This document shows, piece after piece, positions 26,281 to 35,538 of a stretch of 64,000 nt of DNA; positions within the stretch are counted from its first letter, which is position 1, and each line of letters starts with the position of its first letter. The stretch spans positions 62,001-126,000 of the forward strand of contig CASDXG010000099.1 of the NCBI GenBank assembly GCA_949285025.1, given 5' to 3'. The notes beneath the pieces were generated by a model. That model was not told the DNA's origin, ran no database searches, and saw only the letters and a list, made by a program, of their open reading frames with translations. This DNA comes from an uncultured Bacteroides sp. (lineage in GTDB: Bacteria; Bacteroidota; Bacteroidia; Bacteroidales; Bacteroidaceae). Position numbers and translations under genes: made by a program.

Positions 26281-28719
26281 ATGACTGAAGAAGAAAATAA
26301 AAACCTGAATACCGAGCAAGAAGAATCTATCGATCTACAGGCTCTTTTCTTGAAATATTTTGCCTATTGGCCCTGGTTCATTGCAAGTGTAATAGCATGT
26401 CTCTTTGTCGCATTCCTGTATATAAGATTTTGCACACCGCAGTATAGTGTCGGCGCATCTCTCCTTATCAAAGAAGAAGATAAGAGTCAAAGTTCCGGTG
26501 GAGCGAGCCCCTTAGCTGCCATTCAAGACTTTGGCATGTTCTCCATGTCGAATAATTTTGATAACGAAGTAGAGATTCTTAAGTCGCGCACTCTCATTAA
26601 AAAAGTCGTAACCGACTTAGGTCTGTACCAAAGCATCTATGAAAAACGTCTGTTTGGATATAATACTCCACTGTATAAAAACGCACCGGTGAACATTTTC
26701 ATGTCGGCTCAGCAAGCAGATTTACTCAAGGCTCCTGTAGAACTGGACATAACATATCTTCCAAATAAGGAAATGAATGTCAAGGTACAATACGTGCTCG
26801 AAAAAGAAGAATACGAAATAAAACAGACATTCAACGAGATGCCGGCCGTAATGCCAACGCCTGTAGGCGTAATAACATTTACGCCGGATTCTGCAATCAT
26901 CGCAGAAAGAGAAGATCCGGAAGAAGCAATCAACCTGAAAGCATTTATCAGTTCTCCCACAAGTACGGCACGAGGTTATGCAAACAGCCTTACGGTGGAA
27001 GCGGTTTCCAAAACAACAACTATCGCAAAGCTGAATCTCACCAACTCAGACAAAACGAGAGCTGCCGATTTCATCAACCACCTGATATATGTTTACAACG
27101 AGGATGCCAACAATGAAAAGAATGAGGTCGCACAAAAAACAGCCGACTTTATTGAAGAACGAATTAATATAATAAATGAAGAACTCGGTACAACAGAAAC
27201 AAACCTGGCAGACTTCAAGCAACGTTCGGGAATGACAACCGATCTGGAAATGGATGCTCAAATAATTTTGGAAGAAAATTCCAAGTATGAACAGCAACGG
27301 GTCCAGAATGAGACACAAATAAATCTTGTCACATACCTCAAAGAATATATAAACAATCCTCAAAATAAAGAAGAAGTCATCCCTGCCAATGTAGGATTGG
27401 AAGATGGTGCACTAACCGCAGCAATCGAACAATATAACAACATGATTATTGAGAAAAAGAAATTGCTTCGAACCTCTTCCGAAAATAATCCTGCCATCAT
27501 TAACATGAACGCCGGGATAGAAGCTATGGAAAAAAGCGTAAGAACAACCATAGAAAGCGTTCTTAAAGGGTTATTGATTACCAAAGATGACATAGAGAAA
27601 CAAGCAAGAAAATTTGAAGGCCGCATCAGCAATGCTCCTCAGATGGAGAAAGAATTGATAGGTATCTCGCGTCAACAAGAAATAAAAGCTTCTCTTTACA
27701 TCATGTTGTTACAGAAAAGAGAAGAAAATGCCATTACATTGGCTTCAACAGCAAACAATGGCCGTATTATAGAAGAAACACTTCCGGGAGAAAAACCGGT
27801 AGCTCCCAAGAAAATGATAATCTTATTGGGAGCACTTGTTCTTGGTCTCGGAATCCCCGTCGGAATTATTTATCTGTACGATCTTACACGATTCAAGATA
27901 GAGAACCGCACAGATGTAGAAAAACTGACAAAGGTTCCTCTCATAGCCGAACTTCCTCAGGTAGGAAGCAACGATAATATAAAGCCACTTGTCAGAGAAA
28001 ACCAGAACGACATTATGGAAGAAACATTCCGAGGCTTGCGAACAAATCTGCTTTTCATGCTCAAGCCGCAGGAAAAAGTCATTATGTTTTCTTCTACACA
28101 ACCGGGCGAAGGAAAATCTTTTGTTGCCGGAAACACAGCTCTTTCATTGGCATACTTAGGGAAAAAAGTCATCATTGTCGGACTTGATATACGGAAACCC
28201 GGATTAAATAAAGTATTCTCACTACAACGTAGCCTGATGGGTATAACAAACTATCTTGCAGATCCGGAAAATAACCCGATAGACAGTCTGATTATTCACT
28301 CGGAAATTTCGCCGAATCTGGACATTCTTCCCGGTGGTCCTATTCCGCCTAACCCGACAGAGCTCGTATCAAGAAATACACTTGATCAGGGAATAGAATA
28401 TCTGAAGGCACGTTATGATTATATAATCGTCGACTCTGCCCCCATCGCAATGGTGCCGGATACGATTATCATCGGACGAATCGCTGACACATGTGTCTAT
28501 GTATGTCGCGCAGATGTCACACCAAAAGTCGGCTTCGATTATATTAATGAACTTGTCAGACTGAAGAAATTCTCTAATTTAGCCGTTGTCTTAAATGGCA
28601 TCGATTTCACAAAAAGGAAAAACACATACGGCTACGGAGCAAAATACGGGTATCATAAAGGATACGGATATGGATACAGCGATATAAATAACCCTATGCA
28701 CAAGAAAAAGAAAGCATAA
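26281..28719 (+). CDS. polysaccharide co-polymerase/tyrosine autokinase, Wzc-like
   Basis: An 812-residue inner-membrane protein with a Wzz chain-length domain and a cytoplasmic BY-kinase. The first transmembrane helix is at about 34-52 (WPWFIASVIACLFVAFLYI). A long periplasmic coiled region follows, and the second helix is near 516-535. The kinase has Walker A in PGEGKSFVAG (about 607-616), Walker A' in GLDIRKPG and Walker B in YIIVDSAPI. The C-terminus is a Tyr/Gly-rich tail with about ten tyrosines between residues 780 and 803, the autophosphorylation cluster. It pairs with the upstream Wza-like channel. No glycosyltransferase, flippase or polymerase gene is next to them. Confidence 0.92.
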   Translation: MTEEENKNLNTEQEESIDLQALFLKYFAYWPWFIASVIACLFVAFLYIRFCTPQYSVGASLLIKEEDKSQSSGGASPLAAIQDFGMFSMSNNFDNEVEILKSRTLIKKVVTDLGLYQSIYEKRLFGYNTPLYKNAPVNIFMSAQQADLLKAPVELDITYLPNKEMNVKVQYVLEKEEYEIKQTFNEMPAVMPTPVGVITFTPDSAIIAEREDPEEAINLKAFISSPTSTARGYANSLTVEAVSKTTTIAKLNLTNSDKTRAADFINHLIYVYNEDANNEKNEVAQKTADFIEERINIINEELGTTETNLADFKQRSGMTTDLEMDAQIILEENSKYEQQRVQNETQINLVTYLKEYINNPQNKEEVIPANVGLEDGALTAAIEQYNNMIIEKKKLLRTSSENNPAIINMNAGIEAMEKSVRTTIESVLKGLLITKDDIEKQARKFEGRISNAPQMEKELIGISRQQEIKASLYIMLLQKREENAITLASTANNGRIIEETLPGEKPVAPKKMIILLGALVLGLGIPVGIIYLYDLTRFKIENRTDVEKLTKVPLIAELPQVGSNDNIKPLVRENQNDIMEETFRGLRTNLLFMLKPQEKVIMFSSTQPGEGKSFVAGNTALSLAYLGKKVIIVGLDIRKPGLNKVFSLQRSLMGITNYLADPENNPIDSLIIHSEISPNLDILPGGPIPPNPTELVSRNTLDQGIEYLKARYDYIIVDSAPIAMVPDTIIIGRIADTCVYVCRADVTPKVGFDYINELVRLKKFSNLAVVLNGIDFTKRKNTYGYGAKYGYHKGYGYGYSDINNPMHKKKKA

Positions 28720-28733
28720 CAAACTATCCTGAT

Positions 28734-28770
28734 ACTGAAAAAGCCGGAGTATTTCTCCGGCTTTTTCAGT
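28734..28770. terminator. bidirectional intrinsic terminator
   Basis: A perfect 16-bp inverted repeat (28734-28749 and 28755-28770) with a 5-nt loop and A/T tracts within the arms. It separates the convergent wzc-like and metallophosphoesterase genes. Confidence 0.92.
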
Positions 28771-28790
28771 ACATAAACATCTTTATAAAT

Positions 28791-30221
28791 TCATAATTTC
28801 ACTTCCTGCACAAAAACTTCCCCAAAACGGTCTGTTACTTCTATTCTAATTCTCTTGGCCTTCCCCGACGGTTTCGCACGGTAAAGATGACGAGTATGAT
28901 AACCACTCTTCTTCCCTTTCTTCATATCAATATAGTCTTGATCTTCATCGTCAAACTGCTGCATGGCTCCCTTTAATTTCCCGTCTTCGTACCAATTTAC
29001 CATATAAGTCCTGTCACAATCCCATACATTGACAACTACAAAATCGGCTTGCGATTTAAATTCACCCGGCTTATACAGACGAAAGCGATAATCTGCCGGA
29101 CGGCCGGTTGCCTTATATCGCCATTTCACATCCGTACCATCGACAGTCACAACCAGATATCCATTCGGAGCACCGCAACGGTTTACGTTGCCAGCCCACC
29201 AAGCACCACAAGCAGCCCCTATATTATGCTCATAAATCGTAGGCGCCGGCTCCGTGTTTTCATAATAATGAGTGTGTCCGGAAAAGATATGAACTTTATA
29301 AGGTTTCAAGATATTAAACAAGGCATTGGCATTTCTTGCATTCCCTCCGGCTGTAACAGTTGAATTAGACACCGGGGCATGTACATTCAGAAATACCAGA
29401 CTTCCCTTTGGCACATAACTCAAATCCTTTTTCAACCACTCCAACTGTTCTTCTGTAAATCTCTCCGTATATTTCTTCCGCCCCGTATAATCGATATCTT
29501 TCATGGCAACGACATGCACATTCCCTACGTTAAACGAATAATCCGTCGGGCCGAAATGCCGGTAGTAATTCGATTCCGCATATCCGTTTTCCGGAAGAGG
29601 CGTACGCTCCATGTCCACATATTTCTGATTGAAATCATGATTTCCCATCAACTGAAACATTGTCAGTCCCAGATTCGATACAGCTTTTTTATACGGATCG
29701 CTAAGTTCCATTACATCAAACACCAAATCGCCGAGCCCCATACCTATAATTTCTTCTTCGGGGAATAACGCAACCGTTTCACGCAAATCGACAACAGTTT
29801 CATTGCGAAAGCGGTTTAACTCATGTTCATTACGAACCTGCGGATCAGAGATGGGAATAAACACAAAAGAATCTATTGCCTTATCACGCTTCTTCAACAC
29901 AAAATTGCATTCGTTTTCCTTTTTCTTTACATCCTGATATTGATAAAATCCGTCTGCAACACCGTTTGTCTGAGGTAACTCATAGTCTGCCGGAGTAGAA
30001 ATATAAACCAACGGATTACGCAACGGGTCGGTATTCATGCGAAAACATCCTTGCCCGTCTGTCACTGAAAAATTCTTTCCATCGGTTACTACAACCCCCG
30101 TAATGGGATTACCATCCGTATCTTTCACCGTTCCTTTTACTACAGCTGCATTTACCACGACAGCTCCTGACAAACAAACAGCCACGAGCATACACAACAT
30201 CTTCCGATAAATTGTCTTCAT
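28791..30221 (-). CDS. calcineurin-like metallophosphoesterase, exported
   Basis: A 476-residue exported protein. It has a signal peptide (about 1-25), then an N-terminal carboxypeptidase-regulatory-like beta sandwich (VKGTVKDTDGNPITGVVV, about 27-75). The metallophosphoesterase domain carries ISDPQVRNE, GLGDLVFD, the GNHDFNQ metal/catalytic motif, NVHAPVSN and FSGHTHYYENTE. A C-terminal beta domain of the MetallophosC type starts near residue 330. The three-domain layout is common in Bacteroidales. Probable substrates are phosphomonoesters or diesters in the periplasm, unspecified. It is monocistronic. Confidence 0.88.
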   Translation of the reverse strand: MKTIYRKMLCMLVAVCLSGAVVVNAAVVKGTVKDTDGNPITGVVVTDGKNFSVTDGQGCFRMNTDPLRNPLVYISTPADYELPQTNGVADGFYQYQDVKKKENECNFVLKKRDKAIDSFVFIPISDPQVRNEHELNRFRNETVVDLRETVALFPEEEIIGMGLGDLVFDVMELSDPYKKAVSNLGLTMFQLMGNHDFNQKYVDMERTPLPENGYAESNYYRHFGPTDYSFNVGNVHVVAMKDIDYTGRKKYTERFTEEQLEWLKKDLSYVPKGSLVFLNVHAPVSNSTVTAGGNARNANALFNILKPYKVHIFSGHTHYYENTEPAPTIYEHNIGAACGAWWAGNVNRCGAPNGYLVVTVDGTDVKWRYKATGRPADYRFRLYKPGEFKSQADFVVVNVWDCDRTYMVNWYEDGKLKGAMQQFDDEDQDYIDMKKGKKSGYHTRHLYRAKPSGKAKRIRIEVTDRFGEVFVQEVKL

Positions 30222-30261
30222 ATCACTGAATTATTTTAAATAAAACATTACGTTATTACAA

Positions 30262-30291
30262 AGAAAAAATCGGGACATTTCACCCCGATTT
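30262..30291 (-). terminator. terminator of the nadC-DUF4923 unit
   Basis: An 8-bp inverted repeat (30267-30274 with 30284-30291). On the minus strand it is followed by a run of Ts. It lies about 75 bases past the DUF4923 stop. Confidence 0.7.
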
Positions 30292-30367
30292 CAACGACAT
30301 AACAATTCCATGATTCCATTCCGGAAACAGGAATTGCTTTCTTTATCTTCGTATCAATATTTCAACG

Positions 30368-30988
30368 TTACTCTTTTTTCAGTTCAAATCCTAACTGTAA
30401 GCCGTCATATTGTTCCGACAACTGAGAAGCCGTACCCAAAGTTGTATTTGAAGCAATTCCACCGGCCGCATCTCCCACGACCTGTATCAGCGACATCAAT
30501 TTGTCTGCATTAAACAAAAGACTCATCGTATTGCCCGTCAACCCGAAAGACACCGTTGCGTTGAATTTCAATCCTAAGCGAGTTTTCAACTGAATTTCCT
30601 TACTCTGACGGTCAAACGTATAGGTCCCTCCAGAAGTACGTTCCTTTACCGTTATGGTATATGTGCTGTCGGAATTAAAAACATAAGTACCCTCTTGGTC
30701 AAAGCCGATTTTCGAAAAGACATTAGCCATCATTTCCTCTATCTTCTGAGCAGCAATCTCTCCTCCGGCTTTCGCCAATAAATTATCGCTCTGAAACCTA
30801 CAATCGGGAGAGACATACTTCCATGTTCCCACAACCGATGCACTGCTTACACTATCAACCTTGCTCAATACATTCTGAGCAACACCGGAAAGTATATCTT
30901 TCCAACTTTGTGCATAAGAAAATGCCACGTTGCCAAGCAACAGATAAAAAAACAAGACAAGAGTACAAGTCCTTCTTTTTGCCAACAT
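30368..30988 (-). CDS. DUF4923 family exported protein
   Basis: A 206-residue protein with a signal peptide (about 1-26, ending FSYAQ). The body has a helical segment and then a lipocalin-like beta domain: VVGTWKYVSPDCRF near residue 52, GTYVFNSDSTYTI, GGTYTFDRQSKEIQL. The C-terminal part has LSLLFNADKLMSLIQ-like helical sequence typical of DUF4923. It probably acts in the periplasm; the function is unknown. It lies 13 bp after nadC on the same strand, an arrangement that looks incidental to NAD synthesis. Confidence 0.72.
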   Translation of the reverse strand: MLAKRRTCTLVLFFYLLLGNVAFSYAQSWKDILSGVAQNVLSKVDSVSSASVVGTWKYVSPDCRFQSDNLLAKAGGEIAAQKIEEMMANVFSKIGFDQEGTYVFNSDSTYTITVKERTSGGTYTFDRQSKEIQLKTRLGLKFNATVSFGLTGNTMSLLFNADKLMSLIQVVGDAAGGIASNTTLGTASQLSEQYDGLQLGFELKKE

Positions 30989-31001
30989 ACTATCTCCTTT
31001 T

Positions 31002-31856
31002 CTAACAAGCCTTAAAACTCATATCCAATCCTTTCACAGAATGCGTCAATGCCCCGACTGAAATATAATCAACTCCACACTCGGCATAATCACGTATTGT
31101 ATTGAATGTTATGCCACCCGAAGATTCCGTCTCATAACGACCTCCTATTAATTCTACAGCTTTTCTCGTGTCATCCGGCGTAAAGTTGTCGAGCATGATT
31201 CTATCCACTCCGCCTACTTCAAGCACTTGCCCGAGTTCTTTTAAATTACGGACCTCAATTTCTATCTTCAAGTTCTTGCCTTTCTCCTTACAATATGCTT
31301 TCGCCCGTGAAATTGCCTGGCTGATTCCTCCTGCAAAATCAACGTGATTATCTTTCAACAATATCATATCGAACAAACCGATGCGGTGATTCACTCCACC
31401 TCCTATCTTTACAGCCATCTTTTCCATGATACGCATGCCCGGAGTTGTCTTGCGTGTATCGAGAACACGCGTATGTGTTCCTTCCAAACGCTTCACATAA
31501 CGATTCGTCATCGTGGCAATCCCACTCATACGCTGCATGATATTCAACATCAAACGTTCGGTCTGAAGCAAAGACTGTACGCGGCCTTCAACTACCATTG
31601 CCACATCGCCGGGCTTCACTTTTTCACCGTCATGAATAAAGACCTCGACTTTCATATCAGGATCAAAACGGCGGAATACTTCTTTAGCCACTTCGATTCC
31701 GGCCAAAATACCTTCTTCTTTTATCAAAAGTCTTGATTTGCCTCTTGCATCGGCCGGTATACACGACAAAGTTGTATGGTCACCATCACCAATATCTTCA
31801 GCAAAAGCAAGATCTATCAAACGGTCTATCAAATCTTTTACGACTTTTTCATCCAT
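31002..31856 (-). CDS. nadC: nicotinate-nucleotide diphosphorylase (carboxylating)
   Basis: A 284-residue quinolinate phosphoribosyltransferase that converts quinolinate and PRPP to nicotinate mononucleotide in de novo NAD synthesis. Visible motifs are EDIGDGDHTT near residue 20, the RTER-like QTERLMLNIMQRMSGIAT, LDTRKTTPGMR, GGGVNHRIGLFDMILLKDNH, and the late VDRIMLDNF and SGGI phosphate-binding segments. Full length. Its promoter faces and overlaps that of rlmH. Confidence 0.94.
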   Translation of the reverse strand: MDEKVVKDLIDRLIDLAFAEDIGDGDHTTLSCIPADARGKSRLLIKEEGILAGIEVAKEVFRRFDPDMKVEVFIHDGEKVKPGDVAMVVEGRVQSLLQTERLMLNIMQRMSGIATMTNRYVKRLEGTHTRVLDTRKTTPGMRIMEKMAVKIGGGVNHRIGLFDMILLKDNHVDFAGGISQAISRAKAYCKEKGKNLKIEIEVRNLKELGQVLEVGGVDRIMLDNFTPDDTRKAVELIGGRYETESSGGITFNTIRDYAECGVDYISVGALTHSVKGLDMSFKAC

Positions 31857-31889
31857 AAGTTTCTGTTTATTTTAAATTCTTCATTGAAA

Positions 31890-31917
31890 CAAAGATACGC
31901 ATTATTTCGTATCTTTG
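31890..31917. promoter_or_regulatory. overlapping divergent promoters of nadC and rlmH
   Basis: A perfect 10-bp inverted repeat around an 8-bp spacer consists of two back-to-back -7 boxes: TATCTTTG at 31910-31917 for rlmH and its mirror at 31890-31897 for nadC. Polymerase on one side must cover the other. Confidence 0.7.
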
Positions 31918-31941
31918 CACCAAGAGCCCAACGGAAAACTC

Positions 31942-32415
31942 ATGAAAATTTTATTACTCGCAGTAGGACGCACCGTAGAGAAACATTACATCACAGCAGT
32001 AAACGATTATCTCGAAAGGACTAAACATTATATTTCTTTCGATATCGAAATCATACCGGAACTGAAAAACACAAAAAACCTGAGTACAGAATTGCAGAAA
32101 GAAAAGGAAGGTGAGCTGATTCTAAGAGCACTTCAACCGGGAGACACCGCAATATTACTTGACGAACACGGGAAAGAATTCCGCTCAGTCGAGTTTGCCT
32201 CATGGATAGAGCGCAAGATGCATGTTGTAAACAAACGGTTGGTTTTCATCATAGGAGGGCCATATGGTTTTTCTCCGTCCGTATATAATGCTGCACAAGA
32301 AAAGATTTCTTTATCGAAGATGACTTTCTCACATCAAATGGTACGGCTTATTTTCGTAGAACAACTTTACCGCGCTATGACTATCTTAAACAACTCTCCT
32401 TACCACCACGAATAA
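31942..32415 (+). CDS. rlmH: 23S rRNA pseudouridine-1915 N3-methyltransferase
   Basis: A 157-residue SPOUT methyltransferase that methylates pseudouridine 1915 in helix 69 of 23S rRNA. It starts MKILLLAVGRT. The knot region has LLDEHGKEFRS and IIGGPYGFS (SAM-binding), and it ends LSKMTFSHQMVRLIFVEQLYRA plus NNSPYHHE, the RlmH tail. I use the ATG at 31942, as the longer frame starts within the promoter. It is convergent with the DNA alkylation repair gene, 3 bases apart. Confidence 0.95.
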   Translation: MKILLLAVGRTVEKHYITAVNDYLERTKHYISFDIEIIPELKNTKNLSTELQKEKEGELILRALQPGDTAILLDEHGKEFRSVEFASWIERKMHVVNKRLVFIIGGPYGFSPSVYNAAQEKISLSKMTFSHQMVRLIFVEQLYRAMTILNNSPYHHE

Positions 32416-32418
32416 AAT

Positions 32419-33135
32419 CTATCTGCAACGACGCATACTGCGAATCATATTCTTCGTCGCATTATCGACCCGATACGATTCCAATATTTTCTGCAACGCC
32501 TTCCGATAAGTAAAATCATCCGAGATCTTCGTTTTCAGACAAGACAATGTCTCTTGAGGAAACTTCACAAAGCATTCTGACAGTGCCCATGCCACCGCCA
32601 TCCGCACATAATACTCATTGCGGTGTATCTCGCCATAAGAGGACAGCAATGGCGTGATATGTTCCTCATCAACGAAATATTTCATACTCATCACAACCCC
32701 GAAACGCACTTCATATTCTCCTCTTTCCGTCATCCAATGACACAGATATTGCCACAACCGTTCGGAATGTTCTGCAATGAAACGCTTTCCTCCGGCAAAT
32801 TTAAAAGCATCGCACACCGACCAACTATTGATAATCCGCACAAAGCGCGTCACACGTTCCAAATAAGTCTCGATGTCCTCTTCCAGTCTGATGCTTCCTA
32901 ATACCAGCCCTTGTAACGTTCTTTCCTCCATATAACAGGTATCGGCTTCAGCTAAATATTGCTTCCAATCGGCTTTTGCTATGCGGTTTGCCAAATAGCG
33001 AAGGTCTCCCATACGAATACCCAACACGTTTTCCACTCCCGGATTCAGTGTCATACAAAATTCTTTCTTCCCGTATTCCGAGAATCGTAGCAGATGTTCT
33101 TTTATTGTCAACCCGTCTATCTTGAAATTATCCAT
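32419..33135 (-). CDS. DNA alkylation repair protein, HEAT-like
   Basis: A 238-residue all-helical protein of the AlkD/AlkC-like DNA alkylation repair family. Helical repeats carry WKQYLAEADTCYMEERTLQGLVLG, FVRIINSWSVCDAF and MAVAWALSECFVKFPQETLSCL. Known members excise or tolerate alkylated bases by HEAT-repeat DNA wrapping, though many family proteins are uncharacterised. The catalytic Asp and Trp of AlkD may correspond to the SWSVCD segment. It is monocistronic. Confidence 0.8.
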   Translation of the reverse strand: MDNFKIDGLTIKEHLLRFSEYGKKEFCMTLNPGVENVLGIRMGDLRYLANRIAKADWKQYLAEADTCYMEERTLQGLVLGSIRLEEDIETYLERVTRFVRIINSWSVCDAFKFAGGKRFIAEHSERLWQYLCHWMTERGEYEVRFGVVMSMKYFVDEEHITPLLSSYGEIHRNEYYVRMAVAWALSECFVKFPQETLSCLKTKISDDFTYRKALQKILESYRVDNATKNMIRSMRRCR

Positions 33136-33185
33136 ATGACATTAAGTATAATACATAAATCGTTCTCCAAAACAAATATAGTTTT

Positions 33186-33220
33186 AAAAAAATTGCCCGC
33201 CGTCTTTTCGGCAGGCAATT
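33186..33220 (-). terminator. terminator of the purT-GH92 unit
   Basis: An imperfect GC-rich inverted repeat with a 6-nt loop. Read on the minus strand it ends in seven Ts. It sits about 40 bases past the GH92 stop. Confidence 0.8.
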
Positions 33221-33259
33221 CCTATATTTTTGTCAAAACATCGCTACGTTTTTGCATTT

Positions 33260-35515
33260 TCACTTCATATCTGACATGGAAGGCGGCAATTCTCCATCAT
33301 GAGACCAACCAGAAGGCTTGCTCCCCATCACAAATTCCAACGTACCTCCTTCTGCTATATCACCATGACGGAACCAGTTTTTATTGAGTTCCTTCCCGTT
33401 CAGTTTAACCGACTGCACATAGATATTCTTATCGCTATTCTTTTTTACCTTAATCGTCAACGCCTTACCATTTTCAAGATGCAAGCATGCTTCATCAAAT
33501 ACCGGACTGGAAATGAGATAAACATCCTGTCCCGCATTCGGATAAAAACCTAAGGAGTGGAATATATACCATGCAGACATCGATCCGGAATCATCGTTTC
33601 CAGGTATGCCGTCACGCGTCGTTTTGTAACGGTTTTCAAGGATATAGCGCACAATAGCCGCCGTTTTATCCTGACGATTTACGTAATTATACAAAACAGG
33701 AGTAAGGAATCCCGGTTCATTCGCTATCTGAAACAGACCGATACGCCAGCGCTGATCTCCCTCTTTATGGGTAAAGAATGTATCAAGGCGGGCCGTAAAT
33801 TTTTCTTTTCCGCCGCACATTTCAATAAGTTTTTCCATATCATGCGGTACATAAAAAGACAATTCAAAAGAAAACGTCTCATAAGTTGGATTTTCCCAAC
33901 CTCCCCCAGTCAGAACAGTATATCGGTTTTCCGGCCAGAAATCGCCGTTACGCTCTTTAGGCCATGCAAATCCTGTATGTCCTAAAGCGGAAACGTTTTC
34001 ATTCCATGTTTTCTGCCAGTTTGAAGCTTTACGGTAATATTTCTCAGCGATATCCTTCTTATCTAAACGATCGGCAACTGTCGCTATGGCGAAATCACAA
34101 TTGGAATACTCAAAAGTTCGCGTCAGACACCGTTCGTAAGCCGATGAAACATACCCCAACGAATTATAATCCGGCAATCCGCCACGCCCCTCTTTCCTCT
34201 CATTGCCACCGGGAGAAACTTCCGCGTTTTTCAGCATGGCCTGAAGACCCGCCTCGTAATCAATACCCGAAAGCCCCTTAACCATTGCATCGGCAATCAG
34301 AATATCGCAGTTACTACCTCCCTGCACACGTCCGTTATCATTTCCGCTACGCGCATCGGGCATATAGCCTTCATTGCGATAAATATCAATCATAGACCGC
34401 ACAATATTTACTTGAACTGAAGGAGTCAACAAAGAAAATAACGGATGAGTGGCACGGAAAGTATCCCAAATGGCGTAATAGTCATCGAAATTTGGTTCCG
34501 CAGACGTCCATTTCGGATTCTCCCCTGTTTTGTCTGTCGGCTGAAGATAGCAATGATACAATGCCGTATAAAACTTCACTTTATCCTCTTCTTCACCGGA
34601 AAGTTCTACTTTATTCAGAATTTTGTTCCATTCATTCACCGCCTGCATGCGCACAGCATCAAAATCCCATGATGTGATTTGTCGCAAATTTTCCCGAGCT
34701 TTGCCACAACTGACATAAGAAATACCCACACGCAAATTTATTTTCTGTCCCTCTTTCGTAGAATAACAGAAATACGCTCCCGTACCTTTTCCTGAATCGA
34801 ACTGAGAACTCATGTCTGGGAATAGCTGTGTTCCCTTCCATGTCCCGATACTATCTGCCGGAGTATCGGTTTCCGCATAAAAGTAAACGGTATAAGCTTC
34901 CCCCTCATTCCATCCTCCTTTCACACGGGTATATCCTTCCATCGAAGTATTTGACAGCACACGCACTTCCGAACCTACCAAAGTCTGTGTCTCGCACCAC
35001 TTTAAAGCCAGACAACTTCCCAAGTCGAAGACGATTTTTGATTCTTTACTTTCAGGGAAAACATACTCATGAAATCCGGCTTTGCTTAAGGCTGTCAACC
35101 GGACCTTTGTCCCGTATCGAGGCAAATCAACTTTATATTCTCCCACAACAGACTGCTCATTGGCACGCGGGGAAGAATAATCTTCCAGATAAAGCTTTCC
35201 AGTCAACGGAAGAACTAACACATTGCCGTATTTAGCACCTCCGCCGGTTCCGCTCACATGCGTGTGACTGAATCCGTAAATATTCCCGTCTGTAGTCCAA
35301 CCGGAATTCGATTCTTTACTGCCACAATCCGGCCCTAACTTCATCATTCCGAAAGGAACACAGACTCCGGGAAATACATTTCCATCACCTTCCACGCCAA
35401 TAAACGGATCCACATAGCGGGAATTGCCCGGTAAAACCTCAGCCGTAGCCACAAATAATGGCATACACCCCAAAGTGCATGCCATTATTACTCTTTTCAA
35501 TATACCTAAATTCAT
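33260..35515 (-). CDS. exported GH92 family alpha-mannosidase
   Basis: A 751-residue glycoside hydrolase of family GH92, Ca2+-dependent exo-alpha-mannosidases that trim host or yeast N-glycans. It has a signal peptide (about 1-25). The N-terminal beta domain begins VDPFIGVEGDGNVFPGVCVPFGM. The catalytic (alpha/alpha)6 domain contains IWDTFRATHPLF, MPDARSGNDNGRVQGGSNCD, and GIPGNDDSGSMSAWYIFHSLGFYP with the acidic catalytic residues. Linkage specificity cannot be read. It lies 23 bp after purT on the same strand with no SusC/SusD pair nearby. Confidence 0.93.
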   Translation of the reverse strand: MNLGILKRVIMACTLGCMPLFVATAEVLPGNSRYVDPFIGVEGDGNVFPGVCVPFGMMKLGPDCGSKESNSGWTTDGNIYGFSHTHVSGTGGGAKYGNVLVLPLTGKLYLEDYSSPRANEQSVVGEYKVDLPRYGTKVRLTALSKAGFHEYVFPESKESKIVFDLGSCLALKWCETQTLVGSEVRVLSNTSMEGYTRVKGGWNEGEAYTVYFYAETDTPADSIGTWKGTQLFPDMSSQFDSGKGTGAYFCYSTKEGQKINLRVGISYVSCGKARENLRQITSWDFDAVRMQAVNEWNKILNKVELSGEEEDKVKFYTALYHCYLQPTDKTGENPKWTSAEPNFDDYYAIWDTFRATHPLFSLLTPSVQVNIVRSMIDIYRNEGYMPDARSGNDNGRVQGGSNCDILIADAMVKGLSGIDYEAGLQAMLKNAEVSPGGNERKEGRGGLPDYNSLGYVSSAYERCLTRTFEYSNCDFAIATVADRLDKKDIAEKYYRKASNWQKTWNENVSALGHTGFAWPKERNGDFWPENRYTVLTGGGWENPTYETFSFELSFYVPHDMEKLIEMCGGKEKFTARLDTFFTHKEGDQRWRIGLFQIANEPGFLTPVLYNYVNRQDKTAAIVRYILENRYKTTRDGIPGNDDSGSMSAWYIFHSLGFYPNAGQDVYLISSPVFDEACLHLENGKALTIKVKKNSDKNIYVQSVKLNGKELNKNWFRHGDIAEGGTLEFVMGSKPSGWSHDGELPPSMSDMK

Positions 35516-35538
35516 TTCTTATAACCAATTGTTCTTCT

